A stretch of DNA of 42,544 nt from Azolla pinnata (Eukaryota; Streptophyta; Polypodiopsida; Salviniales; Salviniaceae): the NCBI GenBank assembly GCA_037176905.1, contig JBBBWG010032331.1, positions 1 to 42,544 on the forward strand. The letters are read 5' to 3'. Under the pieces are notes generated by a model. The model ran no database searches, was not told the origin of the DNA, and was given only the letters and a program-made list of their open reading frames with translations. Numbering within the stretch: position 1 is the first letter of the stretch; every line of letters starts with the position of its first letter. Of the stretch, positions 16,658 to 28,001 are shown piece after piece. A program made the position numbers and the translations under genes.

Positions 16658-16980
16658 CTAAAGTTGTGTGGGATTCGTATGTCTAGGAATGCACTTAAGT
16701 GGATACAAATCACCTTCTCGTTTAAAACAATTTTTTATTAATTTTCCATTAACGTTTTTATGTTTAATTATTGCATGATTAGGATGAAATTCAATTATAG
16801 TACCATTGATTGTTGTTTGGCTTACTAACAACATGTGCTTTGAAATGCTTGGGACGTAGAACACTCCATTAATTGTGAAATGCCTTCCTCTCGTGAGCTC
16901 AAAAGTGATTTCATCTTTATCGAGTGCAAGCTTGGTGCCGTTGTTGCTGAACCTCACAAGGATTGGTGGTTAGAGTAACT
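16658..16980 (-). pseudogene. copia protease end and GAG-pre-integrase region
   Basis: The minus strand reads FTINGVFYVPSISKHMLLVSQ followed by a stretch ending KREGDLYPLKC. This is the segment between protease and integrase in copia polyproteins (V.YVP.L..NLLS.SQ). Just upstream (about 16990-17060) an ILDTS block corresponds to the copia protease active site (ILD-S/T-G). Confidence 0.8.
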
Positions 16981-17019
16981 TGAACCATTGAAGCTAGTCC
17001 TTCCAATCTGTCATATGGT

Positions 17020-17560
17020 TTATCATGCCGGTGTCGAAGTATCAAGTATCATCCTTGGAGTTAAACATAGGTACAAAAATAACAAAAGTTTCACCAATAA
17101 AAGCTTGAACAATATTATTATACTTACCATCTTCTTCTTTAGCAACATTAGCTTGAGTGTGTCTTTGAGGTTGATTTGCTTCGCTTTGCTATAACATTCT
17201 TGAGTTAAATGACCTCCTCGCTTACAGTTCTTATCGTACGAGTTAAAATGATTTCCTCCGAATTTGTTGCTTGGAAGTCTATTTATCCATTGTTTTGAGC
17301 TGTCATTGCACTTGATAAAGTGATTCGCTTTATATGCTATTATCATCTTACTTGAACTTGGATCGAATGATCGTTGGAAGCACATAATTTCCTCTTGTCT
17401 TATGTTGGTGAGGAGATTGACAACCATTGAACAATTTGTCGAATTCTGAGTTGTTCAAAATGTTGCCCATGAAGGTGGAATGGCAGTGAACAAGAGAATC
17501 TTCTGCAATTGAGCTGCCATCTCCAAGCTAGATGTAAGGACATTATCGAGTTTCTTTTAT
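17020..17560 (-). pseudogene. copia gag remnant with zinc-knuckle-like motif
   Basis: The minus strand encodes VNLLTNIRQEE (gag C-terminal half) followed by NCKRGGHLTQEC, which resembles a CCHC nucleic-acid-binding knuckle with the first Cys lost. It is followed by the protease ILDT block. The expected gag sequence right of 17430 is present only in broken frames. Confidence 0.75.
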
Positions 17561-18017
17561 CACGTCGCATGGAAATCCGTGGTTAATTATTTATCTGTCA
17601 TCTTGTAATTCACGAGCGCTTATAACGTATGGGCGTGTTGTGCATCGTTCGTCAGCTCATATACATTTCCAAGGTGCTTCCACATTTTGTGTCATCTCTA
17701 TCTTCCGCAAGGTTTCACCGATGTACCGCTCACGTGCATCAAGACTTCTATCTTTGCATAAAGGTTTTTTTCCTACCATTCATCAAGAGCCAAAATGTCA
17801 ATGGGTTTCTTTTCTTCACTTGAAACCACTTCCCATAGCTTATTATATTGGAACAAGAGCTCCAATCTCGTTTTTCAAATCTTGTAGTTGGTGTTGGTAA
17901 GTTTCTCCATCACGAATTTTGGGCACTTGACATCGATAGTTGCACCATTTGTTCAGGAGGGCTGTTTGGATCAACACTCGGCAAGCTATGTCCGTTTGTA
18001 TGCGTCTATATGACACG

Positions 18018-18058
18018 CACACACACACACACACACACATATATAGCTAGAAAATATT

Positions 18059-18089
<31 letters not shown>
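18018..18089. repeat. (CA)n and (TA)n microsatellites
   Basis: About 11 CA units (18018-18039) and a TA run (18064-18089) separated by about 24 bases of unique sequence. Confidence 0.9.
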
Positions 18090-18119
18090 CTTATTTATTT
18101 TTATTTCTTCAATGATAGG

Positions 18120-18500
18120 TCGCCAAAGCACTAGGATGGAGGGCCGAGCAATTGAGCAACGGCCGCGAGGACGGTGCGGAGGTTGAACATGATGGTCGCG
18201 ACCGAAGCCCCTGACGCATTGCCTTGAGTGAGCCCCACCACGAGCCAAGCATTGTGCCTCGCGACTTACCAAACATCGTGATGCCAGCCACGTCGAGAGC
18301 CGTGCCAAGCAAGCCTTGCGATAGGTCGAGCACCACACCAAGCCATGAGCTAAGGTGAGCCACACTGAGGAACCTACAACGTCAGGCACCGCGATGCTAG
18401 CCATGTCGAGCCATGCTGAGTGAGCCCCACGATGGGCTGAACATTGCACTGAGCCGCGAGCTGAGCCAAGCCGCACTGAGCCGAAAAAAACCAAGTATGG
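18120..18500. repeat. GC-rich degenerate repeat tract
   Basis: A sharp island of high GC in AT-rich surroundings, built from loosely repeated words such as GAGCCAAGC, GAGCCCCAC, GCCATGTCGAGCC and GAGCCGC. Both strands have open frames, as expected from GC-rich repeat, but none resembles a protein I know. Confidence 0.5.
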
Positions 18501-18619
18501 TGTGCCTTAACAGGGCCATTGCAATGATGCACGATAACCAACAACACCACAACGGTGATCGACCACTATATGTACAAGCCGGGGGGAGCACATCTCTATC
18601 AAACCAAGCCTGAGCTATC

Positions 18620-18890
18620 CCCAAACGAGCGTTCCTTACTAGCTATACATTGTCCCATAACCATTGCTTTCTTGATTTAAGAAAAAGCTACCTAGTGGTG
18701 CAATTGGGTATTTAGCCTTCCCCAAATAGGCACTCCTTGCTAGTGATCCACTTCCCCTAACCTTTGCCTTCTTGATTATAAAAACAACTACCTGGTGTTG
18801 CAATGGGCTATTTAGCCCTGTCGGAACGAGTGTTCTTTCTTGGTTATTACTATTCCCTAAGCTTTGGTTTACTACATATCACACCATCAA
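18620..18890. repeat. 101-bp degenerate tandem repeat, about 2.6 copies
   Basis: Copies start near 18620, 18721 and 18821. Shared words are CCTTRCTAG, CTTTGCCTTCTTGATT or close variants, CTACCTRGTG and GGGYWTTTAGCC. The third copy is cut short. Confidence 0.8.
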
Positions 18891-20533
18891 ACAAGGACCT
18901 TACTACAACTATCATGAGGAGAATGCCAATTATGCCAAGAGGATAACAAATATGTGTCTAATGAAAAGGAGTCCTTTTGATTGTGCAAAACAATTCGAGA
19001 ATAACCCGAGGGGTTGAGCTGTTGCGTGGTCGACTAGTGGTGAGCCTCTAGACAGTTTGAGAATCACTCAAGGGGTTGAGCTACTACTGAAGGATCGGGT
19101 CAAGACATGAGGAAGATTGGCCGACTGGTATGAGTTCCTTAGTTGGGCCATGTACTTCGAGAGCCACTTACGAGTTGAGCTGTTTCGGATGTGCCGCATT
19201 GGACGAGGATTTGGTTGTGATCTTTGCACCGTAACATCGAGATTGCGACGTTCCCATGATTTAAAAAAAATAATAATTAACTTCACATCAAGGGGATATG
19301 TGGTTCCAACGTGGAAGGCATTGTCCCACAAGCATGCCATCATCCATTGTATCTATGTTCGGGTGTGGATATAGAGTTAGATGCGTCTGAAAAGGGAGAA
19401 AGAAAACTCTAGCTTTGTAGCATATATAAAAACCTCTCTCTCGGGCTATAAGGAAGATTTGAATTTATTTCCCTTTTTCTTTATAGATCCGGTCGACTCA
19501 CTTTCTCTTTCTCTCTCTTTTACCCTTCAGTGTAGTCACCATAGGCAGGGATGAGACCAGTTTAGAACTCATGCCCTCCCTCTTTTGGCGGTGTTTAAGA
19601 CCTGGTTGGTTGCCAACAATCATCGAAAAGTGAATTTTTTATGTTAACTTGTTAGTGGTATTATACTCTCTTTTTTATAATGTAAAAAGAACTTATTCTA
19701 ATGGAGTAATTTCTTTAAACTTTTGTAATGACTCTTAATCAAAATTAATGACATTTGAACATATTACCAAATAGTAGAGCGCATATTAATTTCTTGGGGC
19801 ATGTCTTTTGTGATGTTTGCATATTAAAATGTCAATGCATGCTTCATACCGTCAACCCACTTTACATTAACATAGAATTTATAACCATGGTGCTTTCAAA
19901 ATATAGATGTTTAAGTGATATTCCTTACTCCTTTTGAATTATTTGTACAAACTATGTAATTGTACTTTATAAAATACTTTGTCTTCTTTTGTTTTCTCAA
20001 GATCATGTGACATATTATATTTGAAATTTAGCAACCACTACTTCCCAACATATTTATCTCCCATATAAAGATAAGTGTGACTTTAAGTTCTAAAATATAT
20101 TACGATTGTTTAATTTATCATATTCATTGGTGTAGCTCTAGTTTCTATCGTTTGATAATCATGTGTATCATAAAAGCTTTCACATAATGGACATAATATT
20201 CCTCGATTTTAAATATTTATTATTGACCATATTTTTGACATGTCATTATCATGTTTTAAATAAGACGAGGCTTTTTAATGACGTTCATGTTGTGAAATAA
20301 ACAAGTTCACCATTATGGATATATTATTGATGCGTGACAAATTATTAACCATGAGAATAAAAGATGTTTCACTAAAGGCAAAGTTTCTTTTGAGTGAAAA
20401 CATTAGCGACTTTTTGGCTCTTAGATTAATTAAAATTATAATAATGGCTATTATTTTCACTTATTGATCTAGAATCTGTTGAAAAATAATCATTTTCATT
20501 TAACATGCAAACATGCTCAATAAATCCTTGGTT
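18891..20533. other. No gene seen; short repeated words, possible decayed retroelement
   Basis: Between 18991 and 19180 a motif close to TTCGAGAATCACTCAAGGGG and ending GTTGAGCT occurs three times (about 18991, 19054 and 19154). Further right, ATATATAAAAACC near 19422 resembles a TATA box. The combination could be the LTR or leader of a decayed element, but no coding domain supports it. From 19620 on the sequence is AT-rich and unremarkable. Confidence 0.4.
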
Positions 20534-20650
20534 GACTAATGCCGCCCAGATCCTTTTGCAATTTGGTTAGTCCTTTGTGACTAATGCTGCCCAAATCCTT
20601 TTTGTAATTTTGTTAGTCCTTTGTGACTGATGCCACCTAAATCCCTTAGC
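20534..20650. repeat. 45-46-bp tandem repeat, 2.5 copies
   Basis: Copies start at 20534, 20579 and 20625, each beginning GACTAATGCYGCCCARATCC (third copy GACTGATGCCACCTAAATCC) and ending TTAGTCCTTTGT. Confidence 0.9.
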
Positions 20651-20680
20651 ACTAACCACCAAAGCAGCTTGGTACGATCA

Positions 20681-21090
20681 GGGTTTGGTTTAGGGTTAGG
20701 GTTAGGATTAGGGTTGGGATTACATCTTGAGCTAGGATTAGGGTCAGGAATAGGGTTTAGGGTTGGAACTAGAGCTTGGGTTAGGTTTAGGGCTAGGAAT
20801 AAGGTTAGGGTCCAATTAGAGTTACGATTAAGATAGATCTAGGGTTACAAATAGAGTTGGGTTTAGGGTTAGAGCTTGGGCTAGGAAGAGGGTTAGGGTC
20901 AGGGTAAGAGCTCAGTCTAGGATTAGGGCTAGGAATAAGGTTAGGTTTACATTTCGAGCTATGATTAAGATACGGTTTGGGTTTGGATTCGGGTTAGAGC
21001 TCAAGCTAAGGTTACAGTTAGGAATAATTAGGGATAGGATTACAGTTAGGATTGAGCTAGGATTAGGATTAGACCTGGCGCTAAGATTAA
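20681..21090 (+). repeat. Degenerate telomere-like tract rich in TTAGGG and TTAGGA
   Basis: About 400 bases of imperfect units such as GGTTAGGGTTAGG, GATTAGGG, TTTAGGG and GCTAGGATTAGG, decaying rightward. The six-base TTAGGG form is at least as frequent as the seven-base TTTAGGG form usual in plants. It is internal, so it is an interstitial relic or a telomere-like satellite. Confidence 0.8.
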
Positions 21091-22655
21091 GCTTAGAAGA
21101 AACAATTATTTGAATGCATCTATCATAGATAGATGATTATGAATTGATCATCGTCAATATATCATCTTCGCGCACAAACACTTTCATTTTTTTTCTCATT
21201 AGCATCAACAAGACTGATAATTCCATGCCAAAGAGCCTCCAGAAACAGAGAAAAAATAAACATATTACTTACATTGAGCAAGAGGAATATAAAACGAAAA
21301 GGCATACATGTGATGGAACTGTATAAACAAAAAGAACTGTTTAAGCCCATGAGTTTGGAACAGATTTAGATCCACCAAATTGGAGTCCAACCATTTGATT
21401 ATATATTGATTTACATTTAACCAAACCAATACTTGTTTCAATTTCAGCCTATAACTCTATAAAAGCCATGCCTTACCAATCGTTTGAACCAACCAGGGCT
21501 TCATTGTGAGAGAGAGAATATAAGGTTAGTGTAACCAATGGATTAACACCAATATTCGCTTTCTGTGCTCATTAGGGTCAATTTCATGGCCTCCACGACC
21601 ACCTCCAACCTGCATTTCTTGCAGTGCACCAATAAGCTTTTAACAACTCTATTCTAGTTGTGAGCTGGTGATTCCTCATATGAATAACAAACCGTGTCTT
21701 ACCAGCTTAAGGAATAGGATGTACAAGTTGCGAATTAGCCATACACCTCGATTGATTAGAATGGATTTCTATTGTACGAGTGGTATATAGACATATGAGA
21801 CAAAAAAATAGACACATCAAGAAAAGATAAGAGGATTAACATAAGGTTAACATCATGATTAACACCAAAGATGAGATGTAATATTAAATGCAATAGAGTA
21901 TGCCCAACCAATTTACGATAGAATAAATTTTGACATAGAATGGTCTTAACATTCAATGCATTCATCTCCCACCTTTCATATACCTGCACATTTCCATTAC
22001 AAGTCATGCACACATTCTATACTTGCACATCACACCCACTGGCAAGTACCATGCATTATAACAAATTAGAGCTGCTTTCAATGGCTCTTATAAATTCATG
22101 GTCCACATTGGGAGTTCTCAGACTGGTTAATCAAGTAAATGAATGTGAAACCGCAGTTGATGCAGTAAATTTGTGACACTTTTGAGGTATTTGTGCATGA
22201 CATTACATTAAAACTAGTCGTCAAGTCTCACATACGAAAAGGATAATACAAAACGAAACAGGAATTGAAATTTCTTTGCAGTCCTGTAAATATGTTTGAA
22301 AATTTGCAGTACAGCTTTATTTTGTTTGAAAGCTTAAACTTAGGGATGACAAATCGGATTACACTTTTAATAATGCTGATGATTCTCATCTTCATGTACA
22401 CAATATAGGGAAAGAAGAGATACCTTATGAAAAGAAGCAGTGACACTACACCGAATAAGACATTTAATGAATGTAGCATCCAAACTTCAGTTTATTCAAC
22501 TTCCTACCTGTATCTTTTCCCCATTCATCAGATACATACTGCTCCACTTGAAAATGAAAAAATATTCCAACTAGTCTCAGTCAATCTAGTCCTGTCATCA
22601 ACCGAATATTTAGACGAATCCTTTGTAAGTGGGTAATGAGTATATACCTCGAGTA
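21091..22655. other. Intergenic, no gene seen
   Basis: AT-rich sequence without a convincing open frame. The right end should contain the 3' untranslated region of the minus-strand gene ending at 22656. Confidence 0.5.
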
Positions 22656-25640
22656 CTACAAGATCCTTTTCCGTGGCCTCACAGCCTCTCTCTTCAAGAC
22701 CAGCTTTTCCAAGTCATTCAATTTTCTATGTTTTCCATCTGATGTTGCAACAAACCGAAAGCCCCCGCGTTTCCCCCGTTTTCCTTCTGGACCCAACTTT
22801 TCAATCAGGTAAGTCCATCCAGTTGGGGGTCTTCGCCGATCATGCTTATTCTGTTTCATAAGACCGGCCATCTGTAAAGAATATAGGTAAAAAACGAGTT
22901 AGCTGATCTCAAAATTTTGTCGCATATCACTTATAATTGGCAGTTATGAGCATTTAAAATCCCCAGTTCAACAAATAAGTGTCAAAATGTTTAAATGTTC
23001 AAATCTGTAATATCATATATTCAGAACTGTCTCTGGAATATCAAATATACGTTAAAGTATTATCCAGAATTATATATCATATCTATATTTACCTGAAGCT
23101 TGTTGAACTCGAGCCTCCTCGTAAACTCTTCGAGCATCATTGCTTCTTCTTTGGCTGATGCCTCCTCGATAGCTTCTTCTTCACTTCGAACGGATCCTTC
23201 CCAGTCAGCCGGCATAATTTTGTAATTGGGTCTTGTATTCCAAGTAGTGACCCATTTATCCTCCCCCATGTGAGGAGGAAGACAAGGCTTGCCCCATTCA
23301 TCACTGCAGGAGCACATACACATATAGGTTGGACAAATCCCCAGAATTATATAACCATGTTGACAAAGTGAGAATCTTTTAGCCTAAATGCATCATTGCA
23401 AATGGAGTTTATGAATCAAATTCTGGAAGATGATGTTAACCACCATTTGGAAAAAATGTATAAATTTGTTAACTTCAATATTTAACAGTCAAACACCAAT
23501 ATTTGGCTTTGTCGAAAGATAGAACAAAAGAAGTTTCCCAGGGATTTAGTACGTGGAGCAAAATTGGAAGCATCATGAATTTGATGGAGAGAGAAGCTAC
23601 ACAATGAAAGATGGAGGGGGAAATCCTTTCTCAACTAAAAACGAATTGAAACCTAAACCAAAAACTTTTTACCAGAAAATGGTTTTATTGGTCCTGCAAT
23701 CCAGATACTCTGATCAAGAATCAACCATCAGTATGAGACATATAGGAACTAGAGAAACTGGCTGTCACATAGATGAACCAGACCCCAATCCACTAAAAAA
23801 GACTCTATAAACATGGGTGAACTAAAAACACTAGCAAGAAACAAACAATCAAAATGCCATATACAAAAGCTTTACCCATAAGATATGTTTAGAGGATTTT
23901 ATTACAAAGTTCAAAATCTTTATATCAAAATGAGGTTTTATTAGTCCTATATTGTACATAATATTATCAAGGATCCAGCATCAGCATGAGATATATATTC
24001 TAGAGAAATCATGTCACATAGAACAATCAGACTCCAACCCAGTGAAAAGATCAGCTGAAGTCGTTGCACTAGTTTGCAACAATCTACCCGAATAGCATAG
24101 AGAGAAAACATCAAATGCAAAATGACATCAAATGCAACAATCTATCCAGACCTATGTCGTGTATTAGATTTGGCTTCCAGCTATGGCATTTGTTTAGGAA
24201 AGAACAAAAACATAAGAGAACTGCTCTTTACATCTAAGCATGCACACATATCACTGGATTTTTTGTGGGAAACCAGCCATACCAAGTTTTTGTGAATGAA
24301 GATATATGTAGGGATTGAATCATAAGTATGAATATTTGATCCGTTGTTGAATGAAACCAAACCAAAAGACATAAAAAAACAAAAGCAGAAATTTTGATGG
24401 AATAAAAGCTTTGTAATTCATTAGCAGAAAAGAGCAAATAAGGAACTTACAAGCATAGGTTTTCCAGGTATATTTTGGTCTCCTCCTCAGCAGTTTGCGA
24501 CTCCCCTTCATGCTTCCGAATATCCCACAGGAACAAGATGGCGTGGACACGAGCCTTACAAACATTGTATTCCTCGGCGAGCTTGTCCACTGTCCATTCT
24601 TCGGGATTCTCATTATGCTTCTGCCACATCTCTTCCTTCTCTTTGGGTGTAACCATCCTCGGCATCAGATAATGTGCCCTCCACTTCTTCATGATAAGCT
24701 TCTGGACTTTCCTAACCTCTTCCACATCTTCAGCCTTATCACCCAAGGCAAGAATCCTCGCATCATACTCTTTCCTTAGCTTCTTCGCATGATCTCGGTG
24801 TCGAAGGTGGTTCTCGAACTCTTCATTATCCATTTCATTCATGATCTCCCACTCCTCTTCATCCACTTCATCCTCTGTATCCTCTCCTTCTTGCAGAGCA
24901 GCTTCTAAACCCATGGCTCTATTAGCTTGTCTACCCCTACCCCCCCTCGCGTTCCCTCTAGCTTGCTCATCATCGTCGCTGTCTTTGTCAAGATAGCTGA
25001 GATCCTCTTCGTTCTCCTCATCGGCGAATCGCCCCGGGATGATTGCCTTGTCCTTATACTGTAAGCGCTTAAGTTCCATCTTATTCAATTTAGCAACATC
25101 ATCATACCTCGGATCGATGAAACCTGCATAAATGCTCGTCGGCTCTTCTTCTGCCTCTTCTTCCTCCTCTGCAGCCTCTCCTTTCTTCTCTTCAAGCTCG
25201 GCTTGAGCGCGCTTCTGGTCGAGCTCTTGCTTCAACTTGAGATCTTCCTCGGTGATGGGGGCGGCAAGCTTAGCATCATCGTCCTCATCGGGGCGGAACC
25301 GAGAAGAAGGAGAGAATCGACCGCCGCCGCCTCTGCCACCGAATCCTCCTCCTCCTCCTCCTCCTCTTCCTCTGCCTCTGAAACCTCCTCCTCTGCCGCC
25401 AGCATAGCCAAGACGGGAGCTCTGCTGCCTACCGTACCCGGATGAGGGGGAGCTCTGCTGCTGGGAGAGCTCCTGGGGGGAGGGAGCTTGTGAGAGGTAC
25501 TGTGTGAAGAAATCAGCATCATCATCGTTGCCACCAGCACCGCCGTCGGTGGAGAGGGAGCGGGAGCGGGAGAGGAAGGAATTGGAGGAGGTGGGAGAGA
25601 GAAGACGCGTGAATCTGGGGAAGAGCCGCAGCTTCGACAT
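22656..25640 (-). CDS. Predicted mitochondrial RGG-rich acidic protein (Bot1/mS45-like suspected), 3 exons
   Basis: Exons on the minus strand: 25640-24451, 23303-23093 and 22871-22656 (1190+211+216 = 1617 bases, 538 residues plus stop); all splice sites are GT-AG and all joins are in frame. The N-terminus is Arg/Ser-rich with no acidic residue for about 31 residues (KLRLFPRFTRLL, SRSRSLST), a typical mitochondrial presequence. Next are an RGG/Gly-rich segment (about residues 80-108), Lys/Glu-rich and acidic tracts, then the most conserved-looking part, NPEEWTVDKLAEEYNVCKAR followed by VHAILFLW, which resembles a helix-turn-helix block. The C-terminus is basic (RKLNDLEKLVLKREAVRPRK). This recalls eukaryotic mitochondrial regulator/mitoribosomal proteins of the Bot1 (mS45) type, but I recall that family only loosely; the gene model is much firmer than the function. 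A telo-box array upstream fits a translation-related gene. Confidence 0.85.
23681..24050. repeat. Imperfect direct repeat inside intron 1
   Basis: Two related stretches of about 120 bases (about 23681-23800 and 23932-24050) share the order GGTTTTATTRGTCC, ATCAAG, CAKCAGTATGAG-like, CTAGAGAAA, GTCACATAGA and CAGACYCCAA. It is an intronic duplication with no coding content. Confidence 0.7.
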
Positions 25641-25752
25641 CGTCTCTGCGTCTTTCTTCTCTTCCTCTGTTTCTGGCCTGTCTTCGGTTTATGTACATAT
25701 TTAAACATACAGACTAAGTCTGTGGAGGGCTAAGAGTGAAGGCTTATAATTA

Positions 25753-25870
25753 AGGGTTTAGGGTTTAGGGTTTAGGGGTTTTTAGGGTTTAGGGTTTAGG
25801 GGTTTTTAGGGTTTAGGTTTTAGGTTTTAGGTTTTTGGGGTTAGGGTTTTAGGTTTAGAGATTAGGGTTT
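25753..25870 (-). promoter_or_regulatory. Telo-box (AAACCCTAA) array upstream of the mitochondrial-protein gene
   Basis: The plus strand has repeated TTTAGGG units, so the gene's sense strand reads AAACCCTAAACCC, about 115-230 bases upstream of the start codon. Telo-boxes are a known promoter element of plant ribosomal and translation-related genes. The array also degrades into GGTTTTTAGGG and TTTTAGG, so it may have begun as an interstitial telomeric insertion. Confidence 0.65.
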
Positions 25871-26275
25871 GACCAACTAGCTCTGTCATACCTTGGCTTA
25901 GTAGGGTTGCTGACTTTACTCGCTTTCGGTACCCCCCAGCTTTGAGTTTATGGTTTAGGCTTTCAATCAAATACCTTTAAAGTACATCGGTTTGCGGTTA
26001 AGCTTACTCACTTTAGTTAGTGGAACTACGGTTCAACATTGTCGTGAAACTGTTATGAAACGGAGTAAGTCCTCCCACTCCTCGCTTCCTGCACGCCCTC
26101 CATTTCTGGCATGTAGCTCTCATGTCCCTTAATTTAAAGTGTACTCTCTTGGGCTTATTAAGAACGCAAAGCTCTCATCCCTCCTGTTTTAGGAGTGGGG
26201 ACTAGAAATAGGCTCATACTAAAATAGCTCCTCTCTATGAGTATATATATACACCAGTAATGTTAGGAGAAGAGT

Positions 26276-26276
<1 letters not shown>

Positions 26277-26320
<44 letters not shown>
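26277..26320. repeat. (GA)n microsatellite
   Basis: About 21 consecutive AG units, just left of the gypsy fragments. Confidence 0.95.
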
Positions 26321-26322
<2 letters not shown>

Positions 26323-26385
26323 TGAGTCAGAGATAATACACGTAAGAGATCATCATAAATAATATTTTTGGAACACGTCCCGAAA

Positions 26386-26745
26386 GTCCTCATACTTCGA
26401 TGGTTGTGAGTTGATAGTTGTTTGCATAGGAACTGGAGTGCTCGACTTAACGACACTATGCATGATTGCCTTCATTGAGACTGGGAGCTAGTTCCTACTC
26501 GAACAGAGTGTTGAGTGCTAGAAACTGATTAAGGCCATTTTGATGCTGTAGCATGAGATACTACTTTGACCACTGAAACCTTCGAGCTAGTTTGCGATGT
26601 AAAAGTAATTGAGTGATTGTACCAATCAATAATTGGGTTATGTGCTTTCAACCAAGACAAACCAAGTATGATTGCATGTTGTGGTAAAGTGATAACGTCA
26701 AATGTCAAGACCTCTTGGTAGTCATATAGACAAGATTCAAAATCG
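26386..26745 (-). pseudogene. Gypsy family X fragment: protease end and RT start (minus strand)
   Basis: The reverse complement aligns base by base, with substitutions, to 29884-30230. Both contain GGTCTTGACATTT, the equivalent of the gypsy protease block (ILGL ... DW ... I-T-F), and the start of RT with SRALQFLCKQLSTHNHRSM. It is probably the downstream part of the minus-strand copy at 41086-42374, separated from it by later insertions. Confidence 0.75.
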
Positions 26746-26758
26746 CGATCTTGTCTAT
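26726..26758. repeat. 11-bp perfect inverted repeat at an element junction
   Basis: ATAGACAAGAT (26726-26736) and ATCTTGTCTAT (26748-26758) flank an 11-base loop. It sits where minus-strand gypsy sequence ends and plus-strand gypsy leader begins. Confidence 0.85.
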
Positions 26759-26779
26759 AGAGTCAATTGTTCTAGCTTA

Positions 26780-27300
26780 TTGATCAAAGATAGAATCATA
26801 ATATAAAAGCCAATACATATAGAGTTAATATCCCTTTTTGATGTTCCAAAAAGTTTTGCAACTTTCCAGAAGCTTCTACATGCATCTCCCTCTCCTTGCA
26901 TGCAGGAGATTCTATAATTGTATAAATACAGGGGTCACCTTGATCCCAATCAAGGTGAACAACGACAAATACGGAATCAATACCTAACTTAATCTATCTT
27001 CTTCTCACTTATCTCTTTTGCCCTTGCCTAGCTTTGTTTGGCTCTTGTGTATCTTTCCATGATAGTTTGTTCACCTTCTCATTTCCCAAGCCTTAGCATG
27101 TCAAATTCTACCCAAAGATTCAATTAGCTTATAGAAGCCATGCATAAACTTTAACATGAGAATAACAATTTTCTAGAATCTATATGGAAGCTTTAAGCAT
27201 GAATGTCAATGAAACTCAAGAAAAAAAAAAACCAACTCTCATCATGCATTAACAAATCTTCTCCTTGCAGATCCTAGTCCCTCATTGTTTCTACGACTCC
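26780..27300 (+). mobile_element. Gypsy family X LTR/leader and gag start
   Basis: TATAAATA at 26921-26928 could be the LTR promoter. From about 26974 the sequence matches the reverse complement of 42374 leftward (shared words TTGCCCTTGCCTA, CTTTGTTT, CAATTAGCTTATRGAAGC), so this is a defined leader plus gag N-terminus of one family. I could not fix the LTR ends or a primer-binding site. Confidence 0.6.
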
Positions 27301-27309
27301 TCTCCATCT

Positions 27310-27840
27310 CACTACAAGATTAAAGCCCAAGGTTAGTTTGCCTGACAAGTTTGATGGCACGAGGGTGCGCTTCTGAGGGTTCATAAATCAAATAAAGCTT
27401 ATTATCCAACTACAACCCCAACGGTATTTTGATGACTTTCATCAAGTTGGTCTGATTGGACCCTTCTCTCAGGAGTTTCGCAAGCTTGGTTCGCACAACT
27501 GGTCAAAACATCATCACTTCTACAAACTTTTCCTGCCTTTTTGGCTGAGTTCGAAGCGACATTCGGGTATACGGACTGATGTCGAACAACTATCAGCAAA
27601 CTCTATTCGTTACATTAAGGTATACGTCTAGTGTTCGTCTATGCATTTGAATTTCGACAATTAGCATATGATGTTTAGTGGGAAGATGAAGCGCTCTACG
27701 ACCATTTTTATCGGGGCCTTTGAAGTGATGTTAAAAATCTACTATTCAACTTCCCAGAGCCAACTTCCTTCTCGCAATCTATCACGCAAGTCGTCCGTTG
27801 TGACAACCACCTGTCATGGCCGAAGCTCATCGACAATGAT
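27310..27840 (+). pseudogene. Gypsy family X gag remnant
   Basis: Broken frames encode the gag core: FINQIKLIIQLQPQRYFDDF, then GPFSQEF and a later block near FPEPTSFSQSITQVVRCDN. These match chromovirus gag (FL.Q..LYF.LQP..F..D ... G.A..W ... AI.RC.N.L). The related minus-strand copy is at about 41640-42100. Confidence 0.75.
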
Positions 27841-28001
27841 GGAGTCGAAAGATATGAATATGACAAGAAGAAAACCAGATAAGAACAAGAAGACAATATA
27901 TGTATTTCTAGGAGACTTGGAGTACAAGGCGGTGAAGATTGTCGTTGAACCAGAATGGTCCAATACTGATACCAGCTCAGTATTTATACACGTCTAAGCC
28001 T

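Larger units (their letters stand above)
13626..17560 (-). mobile_element. Degenerate Ty1/copia LTR retrotransposon, internal region
   Basis: Read leftwards on the minus strand, the order is gag with zinc knuckle, protease, GAG-pre-integrase, integrase, reverse transcriptase, RNase H. This integrase-before-RT order is diagnostic of Ty1/copia. All domains are broken by stops and frameshifts, so the copy is dead. The gag N-terminus may extend right to about 18000. I could not recognise LTRs or a target duplication; the left flank has an AT microsatellite and the right flank CA and TA microsatellites where LTRs would be expected. Confidence 0.88.

Noticed and set aside
18063..18494. 143-codon minus-strand frame in the GC-rich tract
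   Set aside because: Both strands are open because of GC-rich repeats; the predicted protein has no recognised motif and no splice or promoter context.
20630..20836. Open frame rich in Gly-Leu in the telomere-like tract
   Set aside because: It is a by-product of the TTAGGG-like repeat; there is no real protein signal.
20681..21090. A true chromosome end
   Set aside because: The units are too degenerate and normal genes and transposons lie on both sides, so it is at most an interstitial relic.
25203..25708. Open frames on both strands over exon 1 of the mitochondrial-protein gene
   Set aside because: They are shadows of the Gly/Arg/Glu-rich coding exon; only the 397-codon minus frame has a presequence and joins to later exons.
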